Origin: CAMPJU01 sp046566095
Lineage (GTDB): Bacteria > Pseudomonadota > Gammaproteobacteria > Xanthomonadales > Xanthomonadaceae
DNA length: 10,471 nucleotides
Direction of reading: 5' to 3'
Assembly (NCBI GenBank): GCA_046566095.1
Contig: JBKHXI010000047.1
Span: 1-10,471 of the forward strand
Below, piece by piece: positions 1 to 7,800 of the stretch; position 1 is the first letter of the stretch, and each line of letters opens with the position of its first letter. The position numbers and the translations under genes are program-made. The notes below the pieces were generated by a model. The model did not search any database. It saw nothing but the letters and a program-made list of their open reading frames with translations, and was not told where the DNA came from.

Positions 1-21
1 GTGAACGATTAGCGGGACAGG

Positions 22-48
22 ACACGAGCCGCTGGATGACGGCCGTGT
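22..48. other. Imperfect inverted repeat near the left window edge
   Basis: ACACG-A-GCCG pairs with CGGC-CGTGT around an 8-nt loop, giving nine base pairs with one bulged A. No T-run follows on either strand. It lies between the left edge and the POT transporter 3' end, where I see no convincing gene. It could be a second 3' hairpin of that gene or the end of a convergent unit outside the window. Confidence 0.25.
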
Positions 49-98
49 GCGGAATGATTCCCGCGCGGGCAACGGACTCCGGGACGGGCTCCGCAAAC

Positions 99-126
99 GC
101 GGACGGCGGCCGAAGCCGCCGCCCGC
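99..126 (-). terminator. UUCG-tetraloop hairpin, likely terminator of the POT transporter gene
   Basis: Read on the minus strand, this lies 20 nt past the transporter stop codon. It forms a 12-bp stem (one G-U pair) closed by a C(UUCG)G tetraloop, an unusually stable loop. It is followed by GTTTGCGG, so the T-tract is only three bases. The fold and position are seen directly; termination is inferred, and the short T-tract leaves open a Rho-assisted or 3'-end-stabilising role. Confidence 0.55.
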
Positions 127-145
127 ACCCTGCCGCGCGCCGCGC

Positions 146-1756
146 TCAGTAGCGCTTGCGCTCCTCCTCGGTGTTCATCCCGGCCGCCGACGGCTCGGCC
201 AGCTCCGGTTCGCCGGCCAGCAGGTGGTCGTCGTCCTTGAGCGTATCCAGGTGCATCAGGCGCTTGACCAGCGGCGCCATCACCAGCATGGCCACGCCCA
301 CGCCCACCGCGATCCAGCCGACCGTGCTGTAGACGTCGAGCACGATCTCCTTGGCGCCGGCCGACTCGCCGGCCAGCTCGCCCGCGCCGGTCGCCGCCGC
401 GATCAGGCCGGCGGCGAAGTTGCCGGTGGCCGAAGCGAAGAACCAGGTGCCCATGATCAGGCTGGCCATGTGCGCCGGCGCCAGCCGGTTCATCGCCGAC
501 AGCCCGACCGGCGACAGGCACAGCTCGCCGGTGGTGTGCAGCAGGTAGATCAGGAAGATGAAGAGCACGGGGGTCGGGTTCTCGATGCCCACCGCGTAGG
601 CGCCGGCCACCAGCACCAGGAAGCCGGCGCCCAGCTGGACCATGCCCAGGCCGAACTTGGCCGGGGCCGAGGGCTCCAGCCCGCGCCGCCCGAGCATCGT
701 CCACAGCCAGGCGAACAGCGGCGCCAGCAGGATGATGTACAGCGGGTTGATCGACTGGAAGGTCGCCGCCGGCACGTCGAAGCCGAGCATGGTGCGGTTA
801 ACGTGGCGGTCGGTGAACAGGTTCAGCGAGGAACCGGCCTGCTCGAACAGCGCCCAGAACAGGATCGAGCCGACGATCAGGATCATGGCCGCGAAGATCC
901 GGTCGCGGTCGTGCCTGGGCAGCTTCAGCACCGCCACGTACAGCACGTACCCGATCAGGATGATGCCGGAGACCAGCAGCAGCCCGCCCACCAGTTCCTG
1001 GAACTGGATCAGCGCCCAGATCGCGGCGACCGCGGCCAGCCCGACCAGGTACAGCAGCCATTCGAACTTGATGCCCATCACCCGCGACTCGAGCCTTGCC
1101 GGGTCGCGCGACTCGCCCTTGCCCATCAGCCACGGGGTGAACACCACGAACACGGCCAGGCCGGCGAGCATGCCGAAGCCGGCCAGGCCGAAGCCGTACT
1201 TCCAGCCGTAGGTCTGGCCGATGTAGCCGCACAGCAGCGAGCCCAGGAACGCGCCCAGGTTGATGCCCATGTAGAAGATCGTGTACGCGCCGTCGCGGCG
1301 CACGTCGGTGCGCGGGTACAGCTGGCCGACGATCACCGAGATGTTCGCCTTCAGGAAGCCCGAGCCGACGATGATGAAGCTCAGCGCCATCCAGAACACG
1401 TTGATCATCGGGTTGGCCTGGCCGAGCGTGCCGTCGCCCTCGAAGGCCATGAAGAAGTGGCCGAAGGTCAGCAGCACCGCGCCGAACATGACCGCCTTGC
1501 GTTGCCCGAGGTAGCGGTCGGCGATGTAGCCGCCGATCACCGGGGTGATGTAGACCAGCGCGGTGTAGGCGCCGTAGATCACCGAGCCGCGCTCGTCCGA
1601 GAACGCCCAGTGCTGCACCAGGTAGAAGATCAGCAGGGCGCGCATGCCGTAGTAGGAGAAGCGCTCCCACATCTCGGCGAAGAACAGCACGTACAGGCCG
1701 CGCGGGTGGCCGAGGATGGTCTTGCCTTCCTCCGGGTGGCTCGGGACGGAACTCAT
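146..1756 (-). CDS. POT/PTR2-family proton-coupled oligopeptide transporter
   Basis: This 536-residue inner-membrane protein of the major facilitator superfamily probably imports di- and tripeptides with protons. The N-terminal helix carries the proton-coupling ExxER motif (E28, E31, R32) in EMWERFSYYGMR. The first PTR2 signature is at 75-87 (GGYIADRYLGQRK). The conserved lysine of the GxGxxKxNIS motif is K136, and the second PTR2 signature begins FYMGIN at 161-166. A C-terminal GELCLSPVGLSAMNR stretch matches the family helix that holds a substrate-binding glutamate. Hydrophobic segments are consistent with 12 to 14 helices, and the length is normal. The frame stays open 23 codons upstream, but those codons are Arg/Pro-rich. 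ATG 1756 is chosen because AGGAG lies 10 nt before it and conserved sequence follows. A promoter candidate is at 1837-1865 and a terminator candidate at 99-126, suggesting a single-gene unit. Exact peptide specificity cannot be read from sequence. Confidence 0.93.
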   Translation of the reverse strand: MSSVPSHPEEGKTILGHPRGLYVLFFAEMWERFSYYGMRALLIFYLVQHWAFSDERGSVIYGAYTALVYITPVIGGYIADRYLGQRKAVMFGAVLLTFGHFFMAFEGDGTLGQANPMINVFWMALSFIIVGSGFLKANISVIVGQLYPRTDVRRDGAYTIFYMGINLGAFLGSLLCGYIGQTYGWKYGFGLAGFGMLAGLAVFVVFTPWLMGKGESRDPARLESRVMGIKFEWLLYLVGLAAVAAIWALIQFQELVGGLLLVSGIILIGYVLYVAVLKLPRHDRDRIFAAMILIVGSILFWALFEQAGSSLNLFTDRHVNRTMLGFDVPAATFQSINPLYIILLAPLFAWLWTMLGRRGLEPSAPAKFGLGMVQLGAGFLVLVAGAYAVGIENPTPVLFIFLIYLLHTTGELCLSPVGLSAMNRLAPAHMASLIMGTWFFASATGNFAAGLIAAATGAGELAGESAGAKEIVLDVYSTVGWIAVGVGVAMLVMAPLVKRLMHLDTLKDDDHLLAGEPELAEPSAAGMNTEEERKRY

Positions 1757-1836
1757 GCGGTCGGTGCTCCTGGCCGGCGGCGGCCGTGGTCGGTGGCGAG
1801 GGGGGCGCGGGCGCGTCCGGTGCAAAACGAGGGCAA

Positions 1837-1865
1837 GGTGTACCCGCCGCGCCGCCGCGCGTCAA
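1837..1865 (-). promoter_or_regulatory. Sigma70-type promoter candidate for the POT transporter
   Basis: On the minus strand, TTGACG (1865-1860, five of six consensus bases) is separated by exactly 17 nt from TACACC (1842-1837, three of six, with the key first TA). Transcription would start near 1830, giving a leader of about 74 nt before ATG 1756. The -35 match and spacing are good for such GC-rich DNA; the -10 is weak. Confidence 0.5.
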
Positions 1866-1925
1866 ACCCCACCCCCCATGGTGCGGCGCACCATCCCTGC
1901 TTGTCCTGCGCGGCGACGCCCCTGC

Positions 1926-1956
1926 GTCGTCCCGAGCGCAGCGAGGGACCTGCTTC
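1926..1956 (+). repeat. Dispersed intergenic repeat, copy 1
   Basis: This 31-bp stretch is identical to 10312-10342. Its core, TCCCGAGCGCAGCGAGGGA, is an imperfect palindrome: the outer TCCC/GGGA arms and an inner GC/GC pair, with two mismatches between. Similar GAGCGCAGCGAGG words are, from memory, common in intergenic DNA of Xanthomonadaceae and other GC-rich bacteria. Both copies are outside genes and in the same orientation on the plus strand. Function unknown; a short transcript hairpin is possible. Confidence 0.75.
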
Positions 1957-2140
1957 CTGCCGACCGACCCTGCAAGCGTCCCGTCGTCCGATGCCGCTGA
2001 TGTGTCCAGGCTTCGGCCCGGCGTCGTCCGACGGGCTGGGCCCTGACCGAGGGAAAAGCGAATTCCGGCCGGCAGGCCGCGGCGTCGGTCCGCAAGCCGG
2101 AGCCTCTGAAGCCTGCTTCCGAAAAGGGATCAACCAAAAG

Positions 2141-2169
2141 GGACACGGCCGCGCGGGGCGGCCGTGTCC
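2141..2169 (-). terminator. Rho-independent terminator of abgT
   Basis: A perfect 12-bp stem (GGACACGGCCGC pairing with GCGGCCGTGTCC) encloses a 5-nt loop and starts 24 nt past the abgT stop. On the minus strand it is followed by CTTTTGGTTG, giving a modest T-tract. This is the best intrinsic terminator in the window and separates abgT from the POT transporter. Confidence 0.8.
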
Positions 2170-2193
2170 GGGTGCGGCGAGGCTGGCGGGCGG

Positions 2194-3771
2194 TCAGCCG
2201 GCTGGGTAGCCGTAGGTTGCGCCCAGGCCCAGCGGGATGCCGGTGACCCAGAACAGCAGCAGGAACCCGGTCCACAGCACCAGCAGCGCGATCGAGAACG
2301 GCAGCATCAGCGCCAGCAGGGTGCCGATGCCCGACGCCTTCACGTAGCGCTGGCAGAACACCACGATCAGCGGGAAGTACGGCATCAGCGGGGTGATGAT
2401 GTTGGTCGACGAATCGCCGACGCGGTAGGCCGCCTGGGTCAGGTCGGGCGAGACCCCCAGCTGCATCAGCATCGGCACCATGATCGCGCCGATCAGCGCC
2501 CACTTGGCCGAGGCCGAGCCGACCATCAGGTTGACGAAGCCCGAGAGCAGCACGATGCCGATCACCGTCAGCGCCATCGGGAAGCCCATCGCCTGCAGCC
2601 AGTTGGCGCCCTTGATCGCCATCAGCGCGCCGAGGTTGCTCTGGCCGAAGGCGTAGATGAACTGCGCCGCGAAGAACGCCATGACGATGTAGTAGCCCAT
2701 CCCGCTCATCGCACGGGTCATGCCGGCGATGATGTCGCGGTGGTTCTTCACGGTGCCGGCGACGTAGCCGTAGATCACGCCCGGCAGCAGGAAGAACACG
2801 AAGATCAGGGCCACGATCGACTGCATCAGCGGCGCCGCCGAGACCAGCAGCTCGCCCGCGCCGCTGGCCGCGTCGGCCGGCGCCCGCCAGGCAGATCCCG
2901 CGGGCAGCGCGGTCAGCACCAGCACCGCGAAGCCGACCACCATCGCCAGCACCGCCAGCCACAGGCCGCGGCGCTCGCGCGCGCCCAGCGCGTCCATGGT
3001 CGGCATCTGCGCGGTGTCGCCGTCGACCTTCGTGTCGCGCAGGCGCGGCTCGATCACCCGGTCGGTCAGGAACCAGCCGACCGCGATGATCAGGAAGGTC
3101 GAGGCGGTGGTGAAGAAGTAGTTGTTGAGCGGGTTGACCACCACCGACGGGTCGAGGATGTGCGCCGCCTCCTGGGTCAGGCCGGCGAGCAGAGGATCGA
3201 GGCTGGACGGCACGAAGAAGGTCGCCGAGAACCCGCCCGAGACGCCGGCGAAGGCCGCGGCGATGCCCGCCAGCGGATGCCGGCCGGCGGCGTAGAAGAT
3301 CACCGCGCCCAGCGGGATCACCAGCACGTAGCCGGCGTCGACCGCGACGTGGCTGAGGATGCCGACGGCCACCAGCACCGGCGTCAGCAGCATCTTCGGA
3401 GTCACCGACAGGATCGCGCGCAGCGCGGCATTGATGAAACCGGTGTGCTCGGCCACGCCCAGGCCCAGCATCGCCACCAGCACCACGCCCAGCGGCGCGA
3501 AGTTGACGAAGGTGCGCACCATCTCGGCCATGAAGGCGGTGAAGCTGGTGCCGGCGAGCAGGTTCTTGATGCTGATCGCGTCGCCGGTGCGCGGATCGAC
3601 CTCGGCGAAGCTGACGTTGGCCAGCAGCGCCGACAGCACCCAGGTCGCCAGCATCAGGATCAGGAACAGCACCGCGGGATCGGGCAGCTTGTTGCCGATG
3701 CGCTCGACCGCGTCGAGGAAGCGGGTGACCGCGCCGCGCGGGACGGCCGGGGCCGGGGTGGGCTCGCTCAT
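2194..3771 (-). CDS. abgT: AbgT-family transporter (aminobenzoyl-glutamate type)
   Basis: This 525-residue inner-membrane protein belongs to the AbgT family. Escherichia coli AbgT takes up p-aminobenzoyl-glutamate; MtrF and YdaH were reported as antimetabolite (sulfonamide) exporters. The C-terminal motif reproduces the functional residues of MtrF with the same internal spacing: S421, W424, P442, R450, D453 and P461. D192 in SSLDPLLAG is the probable counterpart of the MtrF aspartate in the first half. The N-terminus (VTRFLDAVERIGNKLPDP) is typical of the family, and the length is normal. ATG 3771 is the only start fitting that N-terminus; its Shine-Dalgarno is poor (GGAA about 9 nt upstream). 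A promoter candidate lies in the 96-nt gap to kynA and a clear terminator follows. Import versus export and the substrate are not decidable from sequence. Confidence 0.93.
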   Translation of the reverse strand: MSEPTPAPAVPRGAVTRFLDAVERIGNKLPDPAVLFLILMLATWVLSALLANVSFAEVDPRTGDAISIKNLLAGTSFTAFMAEMVRTFVNFAPLGVVLVAMLGLGVAEHTGFINAALRAILSVTPKMLLTPVLVAVGILSHVAVDAGYVLVIPLGAVIFYAAGRHPLAGIAAAFAGVSGGFSATFFVPSSLDPLLAGLTQEAAHILDPSVVVNPLNNYFFTTASTFLIIAVGWFLTDRVIEPRLRDTKVDGDTAQMPTMDALGARERRGLWLAVLAMVVGFAVLVLTALPAGSAWRAPADAASGAGELLVSAAPLMQSIVALIFVFFLLPGVIYGYVAGTVKNHRDIIAGMTRAMSGMGYYIVMAFFAAQFIYAFGQSNLGALMAIKGANWLQAMGFPMALTVIGIVLLSGFVNLMVGSASAKWALIGAIMVPMLMQLGVSPDLTQAAYRVGDSSTNIITPLMPYFPLIVVFCQRYVKASGIGTLLALMLPFSIALLVLWTGFLLLFWVTGIPLGLGATYGYPAG

Positions 3772-3801
3772 GCGCAGGGTTCCGGGATTGGGCCAGCCGG
3801 C

Positions 3802-3810
3802 ATCCTAGCA
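3802..3810 (-). promoter_or_regulatory. Extended -10 promoter candidate for abgT
   Basis: On the minus strand TGCTAGGAT fits an extended -10 (TGn plus TAGGAT, four of six bases). Initiation near 3795 would leave a leader of about 24 nt before ATG 3771. The -35 region is poor (CGGACC at 16 nt spacing), which extended -10 promoters can tolerate. If real, abgT can be expressed without kynA. Confidence 0.4.
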
Positions 3811-3833
3811 GCCGCCACACCCGGGTCCGCCAG

Positions 3834-3854
3834 CGCCCCCCTGCCCCGGGGGCG
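3834..3854 (-). other. G/C-only hairpin between kynA and abgT
   Basis: CGCCCCC and GGGGGCG form a 7-bp stem around a 7-nt loop, starting 13 nt past the kynA stop codon. No T-run follows on the minus strand. It may be a weak or Rho-assisted terminator, or a 3'-end stabiliser, and would decide whether kynA transcripts continue into abgT. Confidence 0.4.
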
Positions 3855-3867
3855 GTCGCCGCAGGCC

Positions 3868-4746
3868 TCAGGCCGGCGACAGCGGATCGGCCGTGCGCTC
3901 GATCTCGGTGCGGACCTCGAACAGCTCCGGGAAGAAGGTCAGCTCCAGCGCCTGCTTGAGGAACCCGACCCCCGAGGAGCCGCCGGTGCCGCGCCTGAAG
4001 CCGATGATCCGCATTACCGTGCGCATGTGCCGGAAGCGCCACAGCTGGAACTGGCTCTCCAGGTCGACCAGGTCCTCGCACAGGTGGTAGGCCGCCCAGT
4101 GGGCGTCGACGTCCTCGTAGATGCGCTTGAACACCGGCAGCAGCTCCGGGTCCGGCGCGTGCGGCAGCGACCAGTCGCGGTCCAGGTGCCGCGCCGGCAC
4201 CGCATGCCCCTGCCGGGCCAGGTGCAGCAGCACCTCGTCGTACAGCGACGGCGCCTCCAGCGCCTGGCGCAGCCCGGCTTGCGCCGCCGGGTCGTGGGCG
4301 AACACCTCGAGCATCTCGGCGTTCTTGTTGCCCAGCAGGAACTCGATGGTCCGGTACTGCAGCGACTGGAAGCCCGAGGACGGCCCCAGGATCTCGCGGA
4401 ACTCCATGTACTCCGACGGGGTGAGCGTCTCCAGCACCGACCACTGCTCGACCAGCTGGCGCAGCACCTGCTTGCAGCGGGCGAAGATCTTCTGGGTCGG
4501 GCCCAGGTCGTCGTTGCGCAGATGGCCGAGCGCCGCCTGCAGCTCGTGGATCATCAGCTTCATCCACAGCTCGGCGACCTGGTGCTGGACGATGAACAGC
4601 ATCTCGTCGTGGTGCGGCGGCCGGCTCACCGGCGCCTGCGCCGCCAGCAGCCGATCCAGCCGCAAGTAGCCGGCGTACGTCATCCGCCCGGCCAGGTCGC
4701 GGTGGATGCCCGGCTCGAGGCCGCGCTGGTTGTCTTCGACCGGCAT
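3868..4746 (-). CDS. kynA: Tryptophan 2,3-dioxygenase
   Basis: This cytosolic haem enzyme adds O2 to L-tryptophan to form N-formylkynurenine, the first step of the kynurenine pathway. The 292-residue protein matches the bacterial family in length. Residues known from the X. campestris crystal structure fall at the same numbers: F51 and H55 near the indole, Y113 and R117 for substrate binding, H240 as proximal haem ligand and T254 at the ammonium group. Other family hallmarks are QHQVAELWMK (54-63), EYMEFRE (112-118), SGFQS (124-128), FRHMRTVMRIIG (238-249) and GTGGSSG (253-259). ATG 4746 is preceded by GGGAGG 4 nt upstream. Other kynurenine-pathway genes are not in the window. It is divergent from the nuclease gene, with 127 nt between start codons. 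Confidence 0.97.
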   Translation of the reverse strand: MPVEDNQRGLEPGIHRDLAGRMTYAGYLRLDRLLAAQAPVSRPPHHDEMLFIVQHQVAELWMKLMIHELQAALGHLRNDDLGPTQKIFARCKQVLRQLVEQWSVLETLTPSEYMEFREILGPSSGFQSLQYRTIEFLLGNKNAEMLEVFAHDPAAQAGLRQALEAPSLYDEVLLHLARQGHAVPARHLDRDWSLPHAPDPELLPVFKRIYEDVDAHWAAYHLCEDLVDLESQFQLWRFRHMRTVMRIIGFRRGTGGSSGVGFLKQALELTFFPELFEVRTEIERTADPLSPA

Positions 4747-4767
4747 GGCGCCTCCCTTGCCGGGGCT

Positions 4768-4773
4768 AGGGTA
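4768..4773 (-). promoter_or_regulatory. -10 candidate for kynA
   Basis: TACCCT on the minus strand keeps the two most important -10 positions (the second A and final T) and lies 22 nt upstream of ATG 4746, giving a short leader that contains the Shine-Dalgarno. A recognisable -35 is lacking; ATGACC lies 19 nt upstream. This is a weak call based mainly on position. Confidence 0.3.
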
Positions 4774-4778
4774 GCATC

Positions 4779-4855
4779 GCGCCTTGGCGCCGGGTCATCC
4801 GCCTGAAACAGTCCGCGGACACCTTGGCGCCTTTCCACGCGTCCGCTGCGGACGC
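4779..4855. promoter_or_regulatory. Dyad and direct-repeat cluster in the kynA/nuclease divergent region
   Basis: Three short dyads lie here: GCGCCTTGGCGC (4779-4790), GTCCGCGGAC (4811-4820) and GCGTCCGCTGCGGACGC (4839-4855). The last two share GTCCGC/GCGGAC half-sites, with centres about 31.5 bp apart, close to three helical turns. CCTTGGCGCC also occurs as a direct repeat at 4782-4791 and 4822-4831. A plus-strand promoter candidate for the nuclease, TTGGCG (4784-4789), 17 nt, AACAGT (4807-4812), would put the second dyad at the transcription start. The symmetry is seen; operator function is inferred. Confidence 0.4.
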
Positions 4856-4873
4856 CTACGAGGGGGACTGGGG

Positions 4874-7800
4874 ATGCGGACGGACAGGACGGGATGGGCG
4901 GCCGGCTGGCTGGCGGTGGTGCTGCTGTGGGCCTCGGCGGCGCAGGCCCAGGTGGTGGTCAGCCAGGTCTACGGCGGCGGCGGCAACTCCGGCGCCACGC
5001 TGCGCAGCGACTTCATCGAGCTGCGCAACAACGGCAGCAGCGAGGTTTCGCTCGACGGTTGGAGCGTGCAGTACGCCTCGGCCAGCGGCAGCACCTGGCA
5101 GCGTACGCCGCTGTCGGGCCGGATCGCGGCCGGCGGCTACTACCTGGTCAAGCAGGCCGACGGCGCCGGCGGCAGCCAGGCCCTGCCGACGCCCGACGCC
5201 ACCGGCACCATCGCCATGTCCGCGACCGCGGGCAAGGTCGCGCTGGTGTCCGGCGGCGGCGCGCTCAGCGGCACCTGCCCGCTGGCCGCCGCGGTGGTGG
5301 TCGACTTCGTCGGCTTCGGCGGCGCCAACTGCTTCGAGGGCGCCGGCCCGGTCGCCGCGCTGTCCAACACCACCGCCGCACTGCGCAAGGGCGACGGCGC
5401 GGTGGACAGCGACCACAACGCCGCCGACTTCGACCGCGGCGCGCCCAACCCGCGCAACAGCGCCACCGCGCCGCCCGAGCCGCCGCCCGCACCGCTGGCC
5501 CTGGCCATCGCCCGGATCCAGGGCAGCGGGCTGGTCTCGCCCTACGAGGGGCAGCTGGTGGCCACCGAGGGCGTGGTCACCGCGCTGCGCTTCAACAACG
5601 GCTTCTTCCTGCAGAGCGCCAACGACGACGGCGACCCGGCCACCTCCGAGGGCATCTTCGTGTTCACCGGCAGCGCGTCGCCGGCCGCCGCCGCGGTCGG
5701 CAACCGGGTGCGGGTGACGGGCACGGTGGGCGAGTTCGTGCCCGCCTCCAACCCCAACCAGCTGTCGATCACCCAGATCGCCACGCCGACGGTGGAACTG
5801 CTGGAAAGCGGCGTGGCGCTGCCCGCGCCGGTGCCGCTGAGCGCCGCCGAACTCGGCCCCGACGCGCAGCCGGGCACCCTGGAGCGGCTGGAGGGCATGC
5901 GCGTGGCGGTGGCCGAGGCCACCGTGGTCGCGCCCTCGGGCGGCTTCATCCAGGAACGCGACGCCACCGCCTCCAGCGACGGCGTGTTCCATGTGGTGCT
6001 GCCGGGCGTGCCGCGGCCGTTCCGCGAACCGGGCATCGGCATCATGGACCGCGCCCTGGCGAGCCTGCCGGCCGGCAAGGATCCGCCGCTGTTCGACACC
6101 AACCAGGAGCGGCTGATGGTCCGCAGCCGCGGCCAGGTCGGCGCCGCCGCCGTTTCTGTGGACGTGGGCGCGCAGGTGGCCGGGCTGGTCGGCGTGCTCG
6201 ACTATTTCGCCGGCACCTGGGCGCTGCTGCCCGACGCGGCCACGCCGCCGGCCGTGGCCGGCGGCCGGCTGCCGCAGGCGGTGAACGACCCGGAGTACGA
6301 CCAGGCGACCATCGCCGGCTTCAACCTGCTGCGGCTGTTCGACGAGGTGGCCGACGGCAACGGCGCGCCGACCCTGACCGCGGCCGCGCTGGACAAGCGC
6401 CTGGCCAAGGCCGCCGCGGCGATCTGCGACTTCCTCAAGGCGCCGGACATCCTCGGCGTGGTCGAGGTCGAGAACCTGCGGGTGCTGCAGTTGCTGTCCG
6501 AGCGGCTAGTCGCGACCTGTCCGGCCGCCCCCGCCTATGCGCCCTACCTGGTGCCCGGCAACGACGTGGGCGGCATCAACGTCGGCTTCCTGGTCAACGC
6601 CCGCGACGCCGGCGACGGCCGGCCGCGGGTGCAGGTGCTGGAGGTGGTGCAGTACGGCAAGGACACCCGCCTGTCCAACCCGGACGGCAGCAGCAGCCTG
6701 CTCAACGACCGCCCGCCGCTGCTGCTGCGCGCGGTCGTCCACGATGGCCGCGGCGGCGCCTGGCCGGTGACCGTGATCAACAACCACCTGCGCTCGCTCA
6801 GCGGCATCGACGACCCCGCGCCCGGCAGCAACGGCTGGGCCAGCGGCGGCGAGCGGGTGCGGGTCAAGCGCGGCGCGCAGGCCGCCTACCTGGCCGGCCT
6901 GGTCGAGCAGCTGCAGCGCGACAACCCGGGCGAGCAGATCGTGCTGGTCGGCGACTTCAACGCCTTCGAGTTCAACGACGGCTACGTCGACGTGATGGGC
7001 GTGATCCGCGGCGACGCCGCGCCGCCGGAGCAGGTGCTCACCCACGTCGCCAGCCCGCTGACCGCGCCGCTGGTGGACGGCTCGCAGCTGATCGACCGCG
7101 CCGACCAGCGCTATTCCTACGTGTTCGCCGGCAACGCCCAGACCCTCGACCACGTGCTGGTCAACTCCGCGCTGGCCGCCGGCGTGGCTGGCCTGGCGGT
7201 CGAGCACGCGCGGATCAACGCCGACTTCGGCGTGGACAACTTCGGCGACGCCGGCATCGCGGTGCGTTCCTCCGACCACGACCCGGTGCGCCTGGCGGTG
7301 AAGGTGCCGGCGTTCGAGGCGGCCGACCTGGCGGTGTCGGCCTCGGCGGCGCCGGCGCAGGCGCGCCCGGACGAGGCGGTGCGGTTCGAGGCCCGGGTCG
7401 GCAACCGCGGCCCCGGCGCCGCGCGCCACGCAGCCGTCGTGTTCCTGTTCGGGACCGCGCTGGATGCGCTGGCGATCGACGCGCCGGCCGGCTGGACCTG
7501 CCAGCCGCCGCGGCTGGAGGGCGGGCGCAGCGCCGCGACCTGCACCACCGGGCTGCTCGCGGCCGGCGACAGCGCCCGCTTCGCGCTCGACACGCGCATG
7601 CCGGAGGCGCCGCCGGAGGGCGCGCTGTCGCTGGCGGTGGCGGTGGACGCGGCCACCCGCGACCCGGCCAACGGCGACAACCAGGCCACTGCCCGGATCG
7701 CCAACGCCGCGCGCGCCGACCTGTCGCTGCGCCTGGAGGGCAGCGCGGCGCCGCTGCCGCGCGGGGTGGCCGGGGTGTTCCTGTTGCGCGCCGGCAACGC

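Larger units (their letters stand above)
1757..2193. other. 437-nt non-coding spacer between the two transporter genes
   Basis: No convincing gene lies here. From right to left it contains the abgT terminator (2141-2169), a stretch with no recognisable coding pattern, one copy of a dispersed repeat (1926-1956), and the promoter and leader of the POT gene. A 126-codon minus-strand frame (1753-2133) is low-complexity, rich in Arg, Gly and Pro, runs through the repeat and promoter, and looks accidental. CGTCGTCCGA occurs twice in the same orientation (1982-1991 and 2022-2031, 40 bp apart), next to a short imperfect dyad (2016-2036) of unknown meaning. Confidence 0.6.

Noticed and set aside
1982..2031. 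CRISPR-like array from repeated CGTCGTCCGA words
   Set aside because: Only two 10-bp copies and one spacer; too short and too few, with no cas genes.
1753..2133. Minus-strand 126-codon frame in the spacer, as a small gene
   Set aside because: It would read through the dispersed repeat and the POT promoter and leader, has no Shine-Dalgarno that I can see, and its product is low-complexity.
47..2209. Plus-strand 720-codon open frame
   Set aside because: It runs antisense to the POT transporter and on through the spacer. Its product is low-complexity (His, Gln, Arg, Asp rich), as expected from the complement of a GC-rich gene.
1862..4567. Minus-strand 901-codon open frame
   Set aside because: Overlaps abgT and kynA in a different frame, crosses the abgT terminator and ends in repeat DNA; composition is artefact-like.
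2164..4806. Plus-strand 880-codon open frame
   Set aside because: Antisense to both abgT and kynA, whose proteins carry full family motifs. The translated product shows no domain-like pattern.
4784..4873. 30-codon N-terminal extension of the nuclease
   Set aside because: It would bury the signal peptide and overlap the putative promoter. ATG 4874 has its own strong ribosome binding site.
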